Positions 8,114-16,268 are shown, numbered from the stretch's first letter. The stretch is DNA of 64,000 bases from Lentzea alba (GCF_011067745.1 NZ_JAAMPJ010000007.1:502464-566463); one strand, 5' to 3'. Notes: generated by a model from the sequence alone, not told the origin. Made by a program: numbers and translations.

Positions 8114-8911
8114 TCACCAGACCTTCAGGCCCAGTTGGTTCGCGGCCCAGATCAGCTGACGATCATTCGCGTCGACGGGGAGTGTCACCCCTCGCCACGC
8201 ATAGCGCCTCACGGCCTGCTCGATTCCCTCGCCGTGCTTCACGGGCACCCACACCGCCCAGCAGGCGAGGTTGGCACCGTGCTTCGAGAGGTAGCGCAGG
8301 CCACGCGGACGGGACCCGTTCGCCAACTTCCGCGTGGCCAGCCAGGCAGCGGCCGCGCACGTCAGCTGGCGCCCGCTGCCCAACAGGTCCGACAGGTCGA
8401 TCCGGTTCGAGCAGTAGCGCGTCGGCGACCAGTCGCGCACGAACCGCCTCAGCACGCCGAGGTTCTCCGCTTCCCCCAAGTCCACGCAGTAGTCGTCGTT
8501 CTCCAGCACGACCTCGGCCAACCGGCGTGCCTCGCGCCATTCAGCAGGCACATGGCCCGGCGACATGTGGAACATCGTGTTCCAGTCAGCCGCCACCGGG
8601 TCGTCGTTCTCGTCGAGATCCGGGAAGATCTTGTGCAGCGCCAGCGCGTCGGTTCGCAACTCCGCGTAGGCCAGCGATTCCACGTAAGCGGCGCGTGGTT
8701 CGGCCGCACCGTACAAGGTGGCATGCCCGGTAACGTCGAATCTTCCCCATGACTTGTCCGCTTCACCGGACCTCATCGGCGGATTGAGCGGCGATCCATA
8801 TCTCTTGTTGAACACCCGCCACAGCCTCGTTCTGGCTGCTGGAACGAGAACGAGACCGGTGTCAGGGCAGCGCCACCGGCCACCTGGCAGGCCTATGAGC
8901 TCTGCAGTCAC
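8114..8911 (-). CDS. RES-domain protein (putative toxin)
   Basis: A 265-aa protein with the RES fold (related to ADP-ribosyltransferases). The three name-giving residues are recognisable: Arg in TRLWRVF (about residue 30), Glu in AYVESLAYAEL (about residue 78) and Ser in LRYLSKHGANL (about residue 208). In described RES-Xre pairs the toxin depletes NAD+ and stops growth. This protein is longer than compact toxins of about 150-200 aa. The GTG at 8911 is supported by GGAGGA seven bases upstream. It has its own promoter region, apart from the convergent partner, which is odd for a toxin that must be held in stoichiometric check. It could instead be a domesticated RES enzyme. Confidence 0.7.
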   Translation of the reverse strand: MTAELIGLPGGRWRCPDTGLVLVPAARTRLWRVFNKRYGSPLNPPMRSGEADKSWGRFDVTGHATLYGAAEPRAAYVESLAYAELRTDALALHKIFPDLDENDDPVAADWNTMFHMSPGHVPAEWREARRLAEVVLENDDYCVDLGEAENLGVLRRFVRDWSPTRYCSNRIDLSDLLGSGRQLTCAAAAWLATRKLANGSRPRGLRYLSKHGANLACWAVWVPVKHGEGIEQAVRRYAWRGVTLPVDANDRQLIWAANQLGLKVW

Positions 8912-9096
8912 AAGCTTCCTCCACCCCCTGCTTTGTGTTCATCTTTCCGGGATGCCCGGAGCCGTGTTTCCGGCTCCATCCAGGTTCACCTGTTCAGACC
9001 ACGACCAGCGGTGATCACCCGTGGCGAGGCCTGGTGGGGTGCCACGCCGACCGGCCCGATTGCGCGAGAGTGAACTCACCGTTGCGGAGAACGCAC

Positions 9097-9125
9097 TTGT
9101 CGTCGCATTGATCTCTGCCTAGGTT
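9097..9125 (+). promoter_or_regulatory. Sigma70-like promoter for the DedA gene
   Basis: TTGTCG (9097-9102), a 17-base spacer and TAGGTT (9120-9125) resemble a primary-sigma promoter. The 318-bp spacer 8912-9229 otherwise holds the RES ribosome site and no gene that I can see. A dyad, GATCTCT (9110-9116) with AGAGATC (9132-9138), brackets the -10 and could be an operator. Confidence 0.45.
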
Positions 9126-9229
9126 CGAAAGAGAGATCCCGGCGATCGCCATTGTCATCAATTCATGCGTGTTTTCCTGCCGTCGTCCGCGCCCGTCGGG
9201 CCTCACGACCATTCCCGAAAGGATTCTTC

Positions 9230-9853
9230 GTGATCGACTGGCTCCGGCTCGCCGAGTCGCTCATCTCCTCCCCGTGGTTGTACGCCGTGCTGATCGCGGT
9301 GTCCTTTTTGGACTCCTTCCTGCCGCTGATCCCGAGCGAACCCGTCGTGATCGTCGCAGGGGTGTACGCCGCGACCGGGCAGACCGACCTCGTGCTCGTC
9401 ATCGCCGCCACGACGCTCGGCGCCTTCCTCGGCGACCTCGTCCCCTACACAGCGGGACGGCTGTTCGGAACGCGCCTGCTCAAGCGGCTCCCGCCCGGCA
9501 CCAGACGCCGGGCCGCGCACGACTGGTTCAGCCGCGAGCTCGACGCCCGCGGCGGCTTCATCCTGGTGACCACGCGGTTCATCCCGGTCGGCCGTTACCT
9601 GGCCACCCTGTCCACCGGGCTCGTCGGTTTCCCGCTGGGCAAGTACATGATGTTCGTCGCGTGCGCCACCGCGAGCTGGAGCACCTACACCGCGCTCACC
9701 GGATACCTCGGCGGCGTTCTGTTCCAGGAGAACACACTCGTGGCGATCGCCGTCGGCGTCGGGCTCGCGTTCGTGGTGACAGGGTTCATCGAGGTCGTGC
9801 GTCGCGTGCGCCACCGCAGGAATCCCGCGGTAGAGGCAGCGGTCACCGACTGA
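9230..9853 (+). CDS. DedA-family integral membrane protein
   Basis: Polytopic inner-membrane protein, about 207 aa, of the DedA/SNARE-associated (DUF368-related lipid scramblase/flippase) family. DedA proteins are linked to undecaprenyl-phosphate or phospholipid recycling and membrane homeostasis. Visible features are the re-entrant-loop motif around FLDSFLPLIPSEPVVIVAG (residues about 24-43), the glycine-rich GAFLGDLVPYTAGRLFG, the conserved RFIPVGR, and C-terminal hydrophobic helices ending in a basic tail. I chose the GTG at 9230 (AAAGGA upstream) over the longer frame from 9152, whose first 26 residues are basic and atypical. It overlaps the convergent LysR gene by 11 bases. Family call firm, substrate not inferable. 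Confidence 0.88.
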   Translation: MIDWLRLAESLISSPWLYAVLIAVSFLDSFLPLIPSEPVVIVAGVYAATGQTDLVLVIAATTLGAFLGDLVPYTAGRLFGTRLLKRLPPGTRRRAAHDWFSRELDARGGFILVTTRFIPVGRYLATLSTGLVGFPLGKYMMFVACATASWSTYTALTGYLGGVLFQENTLVAIAVGVGLAFVVTGFIEVVRRVRHRRNPAVEAAVTD

Positions 9854-10760
9854 CGCCCTCGGCTGCGGTGGCCATGATGTGACGGGCGCGCTCGCGCAGC
9901 AGTTGATGCGTGCGGTCGTGGTGGTTGCGCGGATGCCACGCCATGCCGACCGTCACCGAAGGCAGGGCGACGGGGATCGGGAACGTGCGCAGTCCCAAGG
10001 TGTCCAGCATCCGCCGCGCCAGCCTGGCCGGGGCGATGCAGACGACGTCGGTCTCGGAGGCGAGGAAGAGCGCGCTCGCGAACGTCGGCACGACGGCCGC
10101 CACGCGCCTGCTCAGCCCCAGCTCCGCCAGTTGCTCGTCGATCGGCCCGTGTGCTCGGCCGCGCCGCGACACGACGATGTGGTCGGCGGCGGCGAACCGT
10201 TGCGGCGTCACGGTTTTCACCTTCGCGAGCGGGTGGCCGGGCCGCACCGCGCCGATCAGCGTCTCGGTGACCAGCTCCTCCGAGTGGATCTCCGAGTCTC
10301 CGGGGCGGATGTTGCCGATCTCCAGGTCCACCAGTCCTTCGCGCAGGGCCGGGGTGTCCTCGAGGTTCTCCGGTCGCAGGCGCAGCGAGATGCCGGGCGC
10401 CTGCTCCCTCAGGTCGTCGATGAGCGACGGGATGAACGTCGTCGACAGCATGTCGGTGACCTGCAGGTCGAACCTGCGCACCGCGGTGCGCGGATCGGCC
10501 GAAGTGGACGGTGCGAACAGCGCTCGTGCCCGCGAGGCGATCGCATGCACCTCACCACGCAGTTCCAGGGCCCGCGGGGTGGGCACGAGATCGCGCCCCG
10601 CGCGCACGAGCAGCGGGTCGTCGAAGGCCCTCCGCAACCGGGCCAGGGCTCGGCTCATCGCCGGTGCCGAGGTGTGCAGCCGCGCCGCCGCCTTGGTCAC
10701 GCTGTTCTCGGCGAGCAGCGCGTCCAACGCCTCGATCAGGTTCAGATCGATGTAGTCCAC
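9843..10760 (-). CDS. LysR-family transcriptional regulator
   Basis: DNA-binding regulator, about 305 aa. An N-terminal winged helix (LNLIEALDALLAENSVTKA, then TSAPAMSRALARLRRAFDDP) is typical of LysR proteins, and the rest is a periplasmic-binding-like effector domain. I chose the GTG at 10760, which places the helix-turn-helix at the normal distance; the frame extends to 10820 with no better ribosome site. It diverges from the four-gene operon starting at 10868 with 107 bp between, the classic LysR arrangement, and a dyad in that spacer is a good binding-site candidate. The inducer is unknown; an aromatic or ester substrate of the operon would be usual. Confidence 0.9.
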   Translation of the reverse strand: MDYIDLNLIEALDALLAENSVTKAAARLHTSAPAMSRALARLRRAFDDPLLVRAGRDLVPTPRALELRGEVHAIASRARALFAPSTSADPRTAVRRFDLQVTDMLSTTFIPSLIDDLREQAPGISLRLRPENLEDTPALREGLVDLEIGNIRPGDSEIHSEELVTETLIGAVRPGHPLAKVKTVTPQRFAAADHIVVSRRGRAHGPIDEQLAELGLSRRVAAVVPTFASALFLASETDVVCIAPARLARRMLDTLGLRTFPIPVALPSVTVGMAWHPRNHHDRTHQLLRERARHIMATAAEGVSR

Positions 10761-10812
10761 TCGCGGATTATCACATTCGAAAGGCTCGCGTACCAGAGTT
10801 GCACTGGTCGCA

Positions 10813-10837
10813 ATCGACAATCGCTCCTACTGTCGAT
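10813..10837. promoter_or_regulatory. Dyad in the LysR/monooxygenase intergenic region
   Basis: ATCGACA-N11-TGTCGAT is an interrupted perfect dyad that ends 30 bases before the monooxygenase start codon. The spacing and its place between a LysR gene and its divergent neighbour make it a likely LysR binding site. Inference. Confidence 0.5.
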
Positions 10838-10867
10838 CACAAGAGAAAATCGTTGGAGGACAAGGAC

Positions 10868-11980
10868 ATGACGCGGGTTGTGGTGATCGGTGCCGGGATC
10901 GTGGGACTGACGACGGGTATCGCCCTGCGCCGGGCAGGGTTCGACGTGGTGATCTGCGAGCAGGCGCCGGAGATCCGGGCCGCCGGTGCCGGGCTGGGGC
11001 TCTGGGCCAACGCCCTGGCGGTGTTCGACGAGCTCGGCCTCGGCGAACAGGTGCGCGCCATCGGCAAACCCAGCGAGATGTACTTCCACGACCCCGCCGG
11101 GAGATTGCTCGAGACGGAGTTCGGTGTCGAGGACCACCAGTACCTGCTGGTGCACCGCGCGAAGCTGACGGACCTGCTCGCCGACGCCGCCGGACGCGAG
11201 AACATCCGCCTCCGCACGGGGTTCCGCGAGTACGAGGAACACACCGCTGGCGTCACCGTCCGGTTGAGCGACGGCAGCAGCGAGGAAGCGGACGTGCTCG
11301 TCGGAGCGGACGGGGTGTACTCCGCGGTACGTGCACAACTGGTGCCGGGCGCTGCGGCACAGGAACACCGCGGCCACCAGGTGTGGCGCGCGGTCGTCCC
11401 GGACGCCGGCAGCACGCTGCCCGGCAACCGTCTGATCCTGGGCACCAACGGATGCCGCGGCGGGTACGTGCGCACCCACGACGGCAGCGCCTACTGGCTG
11501 GTGAACCAGTTCAAGTCACCGCCGCTGACGGGCACCCGCAAGCAGCAGGCGCTGGAACGCGCGCACCACCTGGAGGAAGGCACGGGCGGACTGCTGGCCG
11601 AGCTGATCGCGGCGACGCCCGAGGAGCTGATCCTGCACAACCAGATCATGCTCGTACCGCCGCTACCGCACTGGGTTTCCGCACGGGTCGCGCTGGCCGG
11701 GGACGCGGCGCACGCGATGTCGCCGCACATCACCGCCGGCGCGACGCTGGGCATCGAGGACGCCGCACTGCTCGGCCGGCTGCTCGGCTCCACCGACGAC
11801 GTGCCCGCCGCGCTGGAGGCCTACCAGGCCGACCAGATCCCGCGGTACACCCGCGTCGCGGACCTGTCCGCCGCGGTCGAGCACTCCCCCACGCCGCAGG
11901 AGTTCGCCCGGCACTACGCCGCGTTCAGCCACTGGATGATCACGCCGCGGAACGCCGAGCAGAACCGGGTGGGGGCATGA
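10868..11980 (+). CDS. FAD-dependent aromatic-type monooxygenase
   Basis: Class A flavoprotein monooxygenase (UbiH/PHBH/salicylate-hydroxylase type), 370 aa, cytoplasmic. Three family fingerprints are visible: the Rossmann GAGIVGLTTGIALRRAG at the N-terminus, the middle VGADGVYSAVR (DG motif), and the C-terminal VALAGDAAHAMSP (GD motif). It would use NAD(P)H and O2 to hydroxylate a small ring compound. The ATG at 10868 follows GGAGGACAAGGA. It is the first gene of an operon whose next gene overlaps by ATGA, and it diverges from a LysR regulator, which suggests an inducible catabolic or detoxification route. The substrate cannot be read from the sequence. Confidence 0.88.
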   Translation: MTRVVVIGAGIVGLTTGIALRRAGFDVVICEQAPEIRAAGAGLGLWANALAVFDELGLGEQVRAIGKPSEMYFHDPAGRLLETEFGVEDHQYLLVHRAKLTDLLADAAGRENIRLRTGFREYEEHTAGVTVRLSDGSSEEADVLVGADGVYSAVRAQLVPGAAAQEHRGHQVWRAVVPDAGSTLPGNRLILGTNGCRGGYVRTHDGSAYWLVNQFKSPPLTGTRKQQALERAHHLEEGTGGLLAELIAATPEELILHNQIMLVPPLPHWVSARVALAGDAAHAMSPHITAGATLGIEDAALLGRLLGSTDDVPAALEAYQADQIPRYTRVADLSAAVEHSPTPQEFARHYAAFSHWMITPRNAEQNRVGA

Positions 11981-13728
11981 GGTTCTCCATCGACGTGGAC
12001 CTGGCCGTGCCGATGCGCGACGGCATCGCTCTCGCCACCAACGTGTGGCGACCCGAGGGTCCGGGGCCGTTCCCCGTGCTGCTGCTCCGCACCCCGTACG
12101 GCAAGGACGACGCCGGGACGTACGGCAACCCGAAGCTGCCGGACGTGTTCGCCTTCGCGGCAGCCGGATACGCGGTGGTGGCGCAGGACGTCCGCGGCAC
12201 CTCCCGATCGCCCGGGACGTTCGAACCGGGCACCCACGAGGGCCGTGACGGTGCCGACACCCTGGCCTGGCTGGCCGAACAGCCGTGGTGTGACGGCAAC
12301 ATCGGCATGTGGGGCGGGTCCTACATGGGCTTCACGCAATGGCTCGCGGCCGCGCACACCGCACCGGCGTTGCGTGCGATCGCGCCCGCGATGAGCTCCG
12401 CCGACCTGTACCGCGCACCGTGGTACTCCCCCGGCGGCGCGTTGTCCCAGGACACGGTGCTCACCTGGAGCACGCTGTCAGCGCTGCGCAACCTGCGCCG
12501 AGACGGTGCCGATCCTGCCGGCGCCGCGATGCTCATGTCCAGTTTGGACGATCCACACCTGCTGCACGACCCGCTGCCACTCGCCGAGCGAAACGCCGTG
12601 ACAGACAACCTTCCGTGGTTCGGCGAGGTGCTCGGCCATCCCGAACGCGACGCGTTCTGGCAGGAGGTCGCCGCGATCGACCGCTGTGGCGGCATCACGG
12701 TGCCGGCGTTCCAGATCGGCGGCTGGTACGACGTGTTCGTCGGCGAAACCGTCCGGTCGTACGTCATGATGCGCCACCACGGTGGCAGCGACGCGGCCCG
12801 CGACGGCCAGCGCCTCGTCATCGGTCCCTGGGCCCATTCCGACGGCGCCGACCTCGGCACGTTCCCGGACCGGTCGTTCGGCCTCGCGGGCAGCATCAAG
12901 GCCACCGACGTCACCGGCGAGCACCTGAAGTTCTTCGACCGCTGGGTACGCGGCCGGACGGACACCCCCGACGACACCCACCGCGTCCGCCTCTTCGTCA
13001 TGGGCGTCGACCGGTGGCGCGACGAAGTGGACTGGCCCCTGCCGGACACCCGCTACACCGACCTCTTCCTCTACGGCCACGGGCGCGCCAACACGGCCGC
13101 GGGAGACGGAGTCCTGACGCGCGAGCCCGTGCCGGCCGAGGCCACGGACACGTTCCTCTACGACCCGCGCCGCCCGGTTCCGAGCCTGGGCGGCACCGTG
13201 CTGGGCGGCCACTCCGGTCCGGCCGATCAGGCGGTGGTCGAACAGCGCGAGGACGTGCTCTGCTTCACCACCGCCGTGCTGACACACCCGGTCGAGGTGA
13301 CCGGCCACGTCACCCTCGTGCTGCACGTCTCCAGCTCGGCCCCGGACACCGACTTCACCGGCAAACTCGTCGACGTGCACCCCGACGGCAGGGCGATCCT
13401 GCTGTGCGAGGGCATTCAGCGCGTCCGCTACCGCGACTCGCTCACCGACCCGGCGTTCATGGAGCCCGGCGAGGTGTACGAGCTGACCGTCGACGTGGGC
13501 GTGACCTCGAACGTCTTCCTGCCAGGACACCGCATCCGGCTCGAGGTCTCCAGCAGCAACTTCCCCCGCTACGACCGCAACACCAACACCGGCGGGACGA
13601 TCGCCACCGACACCGCGGACGACCTGACCGTCGCGATCAACCGGGTCCACCACGGACCCGCACACCCCAGCCGCCTGGTGCTGCCGCTGATCGAACGCCC
13701 CACCCTCCAAACGGAGGTGCGGACGTGA
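11977..13728 (+). CDS. CocE/NonD-family serine hydrolase
   Basis: Alpha/beta-hydrolase of the X-Pro dipeptidyl-peptidase (S15)/cocaine-esterase family, 583 aa. The N-terminus MRFSIDVDLAVPMRDGIALATN is followed by LLLRTPYGK, the VVAQDVRGTSRS strand and the nucleophile elbow GGSYMG (serine near residue 115). The C-terminal jelly-roll half has the family pieces VTGHVTLVLHV and EVSSSNFPRYDRN. Members hydrolyse esters, amides or glutaryl-type bonds. It is coupled to the monooxygenase (ATGA overlap) and to the SnoaL-like gene (GTGA overlap), so it should act on the same substrate. There is no signal peptide, so it is likely intracellular. Confidence 0.88.
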   Translation: MRFSIDVDLAVPMRDGIALATNVWRPEGPGPFPVLLLRTPYGKDDAGTYGNPKLPDVFAFAAAGYAVVAQDVRGTSRSPGTFEPGTHEGRDGADTLAWLAEQPWCDGNIGMWGGSYMGFTQWLAAAHTAPALRAIAPAMSSADLYRAPWYSPGGALSQDTVLTWSTLSALRNLRRDGADPAGAAMLMSSLDDPHLLHDPLPLAERNAVTDNLPWFGEVLGHPERDAFWQEVAAIDRCGGITVPAFQIGGWYDVFVGETVRSYVMMRHHGGSDAARDGQRLVIGPWAHSDGADLGTFPDRSFGLAGSIKATDVTGEHLKFFDRWVRGRTDTPDDTHRVRLFVMGVDRWRDEVDWPLPDTRYTDLFLYGHGRANTAAGDGVLTREPVPAEATDTFLYDPRRPVPSLGGTVLGGHSGPADQAVVEQREDVLCFTTAVLTHPVEVTGHVTLVLHVSSSAPDTDFTGKLVDVHPDGRAILLCEGIQRVRYRDSLTDPAFMEPGEVYELTVDVGVTSNVFLPGHRIRLEVSSSNFPRYDRNTNTGGTIATDTADDLTVAINRVHHGPAHPSRLVLPLIERPTLQTEVRT

Positions 13729-14210
13729 CCACACTGGAAGAACTGGCCGATCGCGCGGCCATCGCCGATGTCGTCACCGGCCTCGCCCACGCCCAGGACG
13801 ACCGGAACTGGGCCGTGCTGCGCCGGCTGCTGGCCGACGAGGTGCTGCTGGACCTCTCGACCCACCACTTCGGCAAGCCGCCGGCCTCCCTGCCGGCCGC
13901 CGACCTGGTGGAGCTGGCGAGCAGCACGCTCACCGGTTTCGACTGCACCCACCACGCCGCCTCCAACCTGGACGTGCGCCTGTCGGGCGGCGAAGCCGAG
14001 TGCCGCGCGCACGTGGTCGCCTACCACCACGTTCCCGCGGATCCCGGCGTCGTCGACCACTGCACCATGCGCGGGTACTGGCAGCTCAAGCTCAGCAAAC
14101 GCGACGACCGCTGGCTGATCACCCACTGGGCCGTGCAACGCACCTGTCCGTGGGAAGGCTCTCCGGCCGTCTACGCACTCGCCGCCGAACGCGCCACCTC
14201 CACATCCTGA
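13725..14210 (+). CDS. SnoaL-like (NTF2-fold) protein
   Basis: A 161-aa protein of the SnoaL/SnoaL_4 NTF2-like fold. An N-terminal helix pair (LEELADRAAIADVVTGLAHAQD and RNWAVLRRLLADEVLLDL) is followed by beta strands with histidines (DCTHHAASNLDV, AHVVAYHHVP). Relatives include ketosteroid-isomerase-like enzymes, polyketide cyclases and small subunits of aromatic dioxygenases, so a catalytic or accessory part in the operon's pathway is possible. The GTG start overlaps the hydrolase stop codon, showing translational coupling. Confidence 0.75.
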   Translation: MTTLEELADRAAIADVVTGLAHAQDDRNWAVLRRLLADEVLLDLSTHHFGKPPASLPAADLVELASSTLTGFDCTHHAASNLDVRLSGGEAECRAHVVAYHHVPADPGVVDHCTMRGYWQLKLSKRDDRWLITHWAVQRTCPWEGSPAVYALAAERATSTS

Positions 14211-14230
14211 CTGCCGACAAGGAAAACTCG

Positions 14231-14545
14231 ATGTTCTACGAGATCCGCACCGAACACGCCCGTGCCGGCCTCGGCCCCGAACTGGCTCTGTACATGGACA
14301 AGACCGTCATCCCACTGCACCAGGAGAGGGGCATGACCGTGGTCGGCTCCTTCACCGCGGCAGGCGACGAGGACACGTTCGTCTGGATCAGGCGCTTCGA
14401 CGACGCCGCAGATCGCGAACGCGTTCTGGACGCCGTCCACAGCGACCCTCGCTGCGCGACCATCGCCGGCACGGTGTCGGCGCTGCTGAGCCGGCCCGAG
14501 TCCACGGTCCGGCTGGAACCGACGCCCACGTCCGGCCTCCGTTGA
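14231..14545 (+). CDS. NIPSNAP-family small protein
   Basis: A 104-aa ferredoxin-like (dimeric alpha/beta barrel) protein of the NIPSNAP family. It begins MFYEIRTEHARAG, contains the family-like VVGSFTAAGDEDTFVWIRRFDD, and ends with the degraded second half. Such proteins often accompany catabolic oxygenases; their biochemical role is poorly defined. It lies 20 bases after the SnoaL-like gene and is the last gene of the LysR-linked operon; the ribosome site is weak (AAGGAAAA). Confidence 0.8.
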   Translation: MFYEIRTEHARAGLGPELALYMDKTVIPLHQERGMTVVGSFTAAGDEDTFVWIRRFDDAADRERVLDAVHSDPRCATIAGTVSALLSRPESTVRLEPTPTSGLR

Positions 14546-14563
14546 CGCAGACTCGCTCGACAG

Positions 14564-14595
14564 CGGTAAAAGTACGGTAAATCCACACTTAGTCC
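14564..14595 (+). promoter_or_regulatory. SARP-box-like heptamer repeat upstream of the NRPS cluster
   Basis: CGGTAAA occurs twice (14564-14570 and 14575-14581) with an 11-bp period. Exactly eight bases separate the second copy from a possible -10, TAGTCC (14590-14595). This geometry (heptamer repeats every 11 bp, the last one 8 bp from the -10) is that of known SARP operators such as ActII-ORF4 sites. The heptamer sequence itself is not one I recognise. Inference. Confidence 0.4.
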
Positions 14596-14597
14596 GC

Positions 14598-14640
14598 AGT
14601 TCGTGAACTCTTGACTCAACCAGGGGGTGGACGGCAGGCT
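14598..14640 (+). promoter_or_regulatory. Inverted repeat plus candidate promoter before the KamA-like gene
   Basis: AGTTC-GT-GAACT (14598-14609) abuts TTGACT (14611-14616). With an 18-base spacer, CAGGCT (14635-14640) could serve as a -10. The inverted repeat would then overlap the -35 as an operator. This competes with, or adds to, the SARP-type promoter just upstream. Confidence 0.35.
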
Positions 14641-14683
14641 CTCGCCCGATGCCGGTTGAGGCCGACAACAGGGGGAGTTCACG

Positions 14684-14743
14684 TTGGGGCAAGCGGTTAC
14701 CGCGGTCGACGGCGTTCAGGCGACGGTGCGGTCCGCTCGGTGA
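14684..14743 (+). CDS. Possible 19-aa leader peptide coupled to the KamA-like gene
   Basis: A TTG at 14684 is preceded, at six bases, by GGGGGAG and opens a 20-codon frame (19 aa) rich in Ala, Val and Arg. Its TGA overlaps the GTG of the next gene (GTGA). The downstream gene has no ribosome site of its own, so this small frame may exist mainly to deliver ribosomes by coupling. It has no RiPP-like core. The alternative is that translation of the aminomutase starts by another route and this frame is chance. Confidence 0.3.
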   Translation: MGQAVTAVDGVQATVRSAR

Positions 14744-16086
14744 CGGGCCAGCCGCACGAGTACGTGCGTCGTGAACTGGTGGAGCCGGACTGGCGGCGGT
14801 TCCCCGGCTGGGCGCACGTGACCGAGGCGCAGTGGCGCGACGCCCAGTGGCAGCGGGTCAACTGCGTGAAGAACGCCAAACAGCTCGGGCTGGTCGCCGG
14901 CGGGTTGCTGACGGACCGGTTCTACGACGATCTCGCCGCGGACCAGGAGACGTTCGCGACGATGTCGATGCTGTTGCCGCCACACGTGCTCAACACGATG
15001 GCGGTGGAAGCGCGGCTCACCCCGGAGGCGTTCACCGAGGCGTTCCTGGCCGACCCGGTGCGCCGGTACATGCTGCCGGTCGCCTCGGACCGGGATCCGC
15101 GCTGGCCGTCGCACCCTCATTCGCAGCGCGACTCGTTGCACGAGGCCGAGATGTGGGTCGTCGAGGGCCTGACCCACCGCTATCCCACGAAGGTGCTGGC
15201 CGAACTGGTCTCCACCTGCCCGCAGTACTGCGGGCACTGCACCCGCATGGACCTGGTCGGCAACTCGACGCCGTTGATCGACAAGCACAAGCTCCTGCTG
15301 AAGCCGGTCGACCGGCAAGATCAGATCATCGACTACCTGAAGCGAACTCCCGGCGTCCGCGACGTCGTCGTCTCCGGTGGTGACGTGGCGAACGTGCCGT
15401 GGCCGCAGCTGGAATCGTTCCTGGTACGGCTGCTGGAGATCGAGACGGTCCGGGACATCCGCCTGGCCACGAAGGCGCTGGCCGCACTCCCGCAGCACTG
15501 GTTGCAGCCGCGCGTGGTCGAGGGCCTGCAACGCGTTGCCCGCACGGCCTTGCAGCGGGGCGTCAACCTGGCGATCCACACGCACGTCAACCACGTCCAG
15601 TCGGTCACGCCGCTGGTGGCGGAAGCGACGCGGACGGCGCTGGCGGCAGGCGTCCGGGACGTGCGCAACCAGGGCGTGCTGATGCGGGGCGTTAACGCCA
15701 CCCCCGCCGACCTGCTGGATCTTTGCTTTGCCCTGCAAGGGGAAGCGAACATCCTCCCCTACTACTTCTACCTGTGCGACATGATCCCCAACGCCGAGCA
15801 CTGGCGGGTGGCCGTCTGGGAGGCGCAGGAGCTGCAGCACGCGATCATGGGCTACCTGCCCGGATACGCGACGCCGCGCATCGTGTGCGACGTGCCGTAC
15901 GTCGGGAAGAGATGGGTCCACCAGCTCGCCGAGTACGACCGGGAGCTCGGGATCTCGTACTGGACCAAGAACTACCGCACCACCGTCGAGGGCGACGATC
16001 CGGGGGCGCTGGACCGGCGCTACCCCTACTACGACCCGATCTCCACGCTCGGGGAAATCGGCAGGAAGCGGTGGGAGGACACGTGA
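14740..16086 (+). CDS. KamA-family radical SAM aminomutase-like enzyme
   Basis: Radical SAM enzyme of about 448 aa related to lysine 2,3-aminomutase (KamA), which with PLP moves an alpha-amino group to the beta carbon. The cluster-binding motif is CPQYCGHC (CX3CX2C) followed by TRMD; classic KamA has C-x-x-x-C-R-H-C-T-R-R-R. The C-terminal LPGYATPRIVCDVPYVGKRW aligns with KamA's PLP-lysine segment, but the usual P-G-G-G-G-K is replaced by P-Y-V-G-K, so the lysine may be kept while the glycine loop is not. It precedes an L-Dap cassette and NRPS genes, so a beta-amino acid (beta-lysine or another) as NRPS monomer is a reasonable inference. The GTG start at 14740 lacks its own ribosome site and overlaps a small upstream frame. 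The substrate could be other than lysine because of the changed motifs. Confidence 0.82.
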   Translation: MTGQPHEYVRRELVEPDWRRFPGWAHVTEAQWRDAQWQRVNCVKNAKQLGLVAGGLLTDRFYDDLAADQETFATMSMLLPPHVLNTMAVEARLTPEAFTEAFLADPVRRYMLPVASDRDPRWPSHPHSQRDSLHEAEMWVVEGLTHRYPTKVLAELVSTCPQYCGHCTRMDLVGNSTPLIDKHKLLLKPVDRQDQIIDYLKRTPGVRDVVVSGGDVANVPWPQLESFLVRLLEIETVRDIRLATKALAALPQHWLQPRVVEGLQRVARTALQRGVNLAIHTHVNHVQSVTPLVAEATRTALAAGVRDVRNQGVLMRGVNATPADLLDLCFALQGEANILPYYFYLCDMIPNAEHWRVAVWEAQELQHAIMGYLPGYATPRIVCDVPYVGKRWVHQLAEYDRELGISYWTKNYRTTVEGDDPGALDRRYPYYDPISTLGEIGRKRWEDT

Positions 16087-16130
16087 ACTGCTGGTCAGAC
16101 GTCCACTCGCTGACGATTTCCAGTGATTTG

Positions 16131-16160
16131 TGGACAACGCGAGACAAGCGTGCTTACGAT
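16131..16160 (+). promoter_or_regulatory. Promoter candidate for the L-Dap/NRPS operon
   Basis: TGGACA (16131-16136), an 18-base spacer and TACGAT (16155-16160) match a primary-sigma promoter well. It would give a leader of about 100 bases before the SbnA-like start at 16269. Nothing else is evident in the 182-bp spacer 16087-16268. Confidence 0.5.
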
Positions 16161-16268
16161 GGCTCCACTGGGGCTTGGGGCTAAGACTGATCACGTGCAG
16201 GGGGACATGGTACCGCCACTGGGACATCGTCACAAAGGATTGCGCCGCACTCGTGTTCTGGTAGCGAC

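Noticed and set aside
16087..16268. Riboswitch or tRNA between the KamA-like gene and sbnA
   Set aside because: No cloverleaf and no recognisable cobalamin or SAM riboswitch core; only a promoter-like pair is visible.
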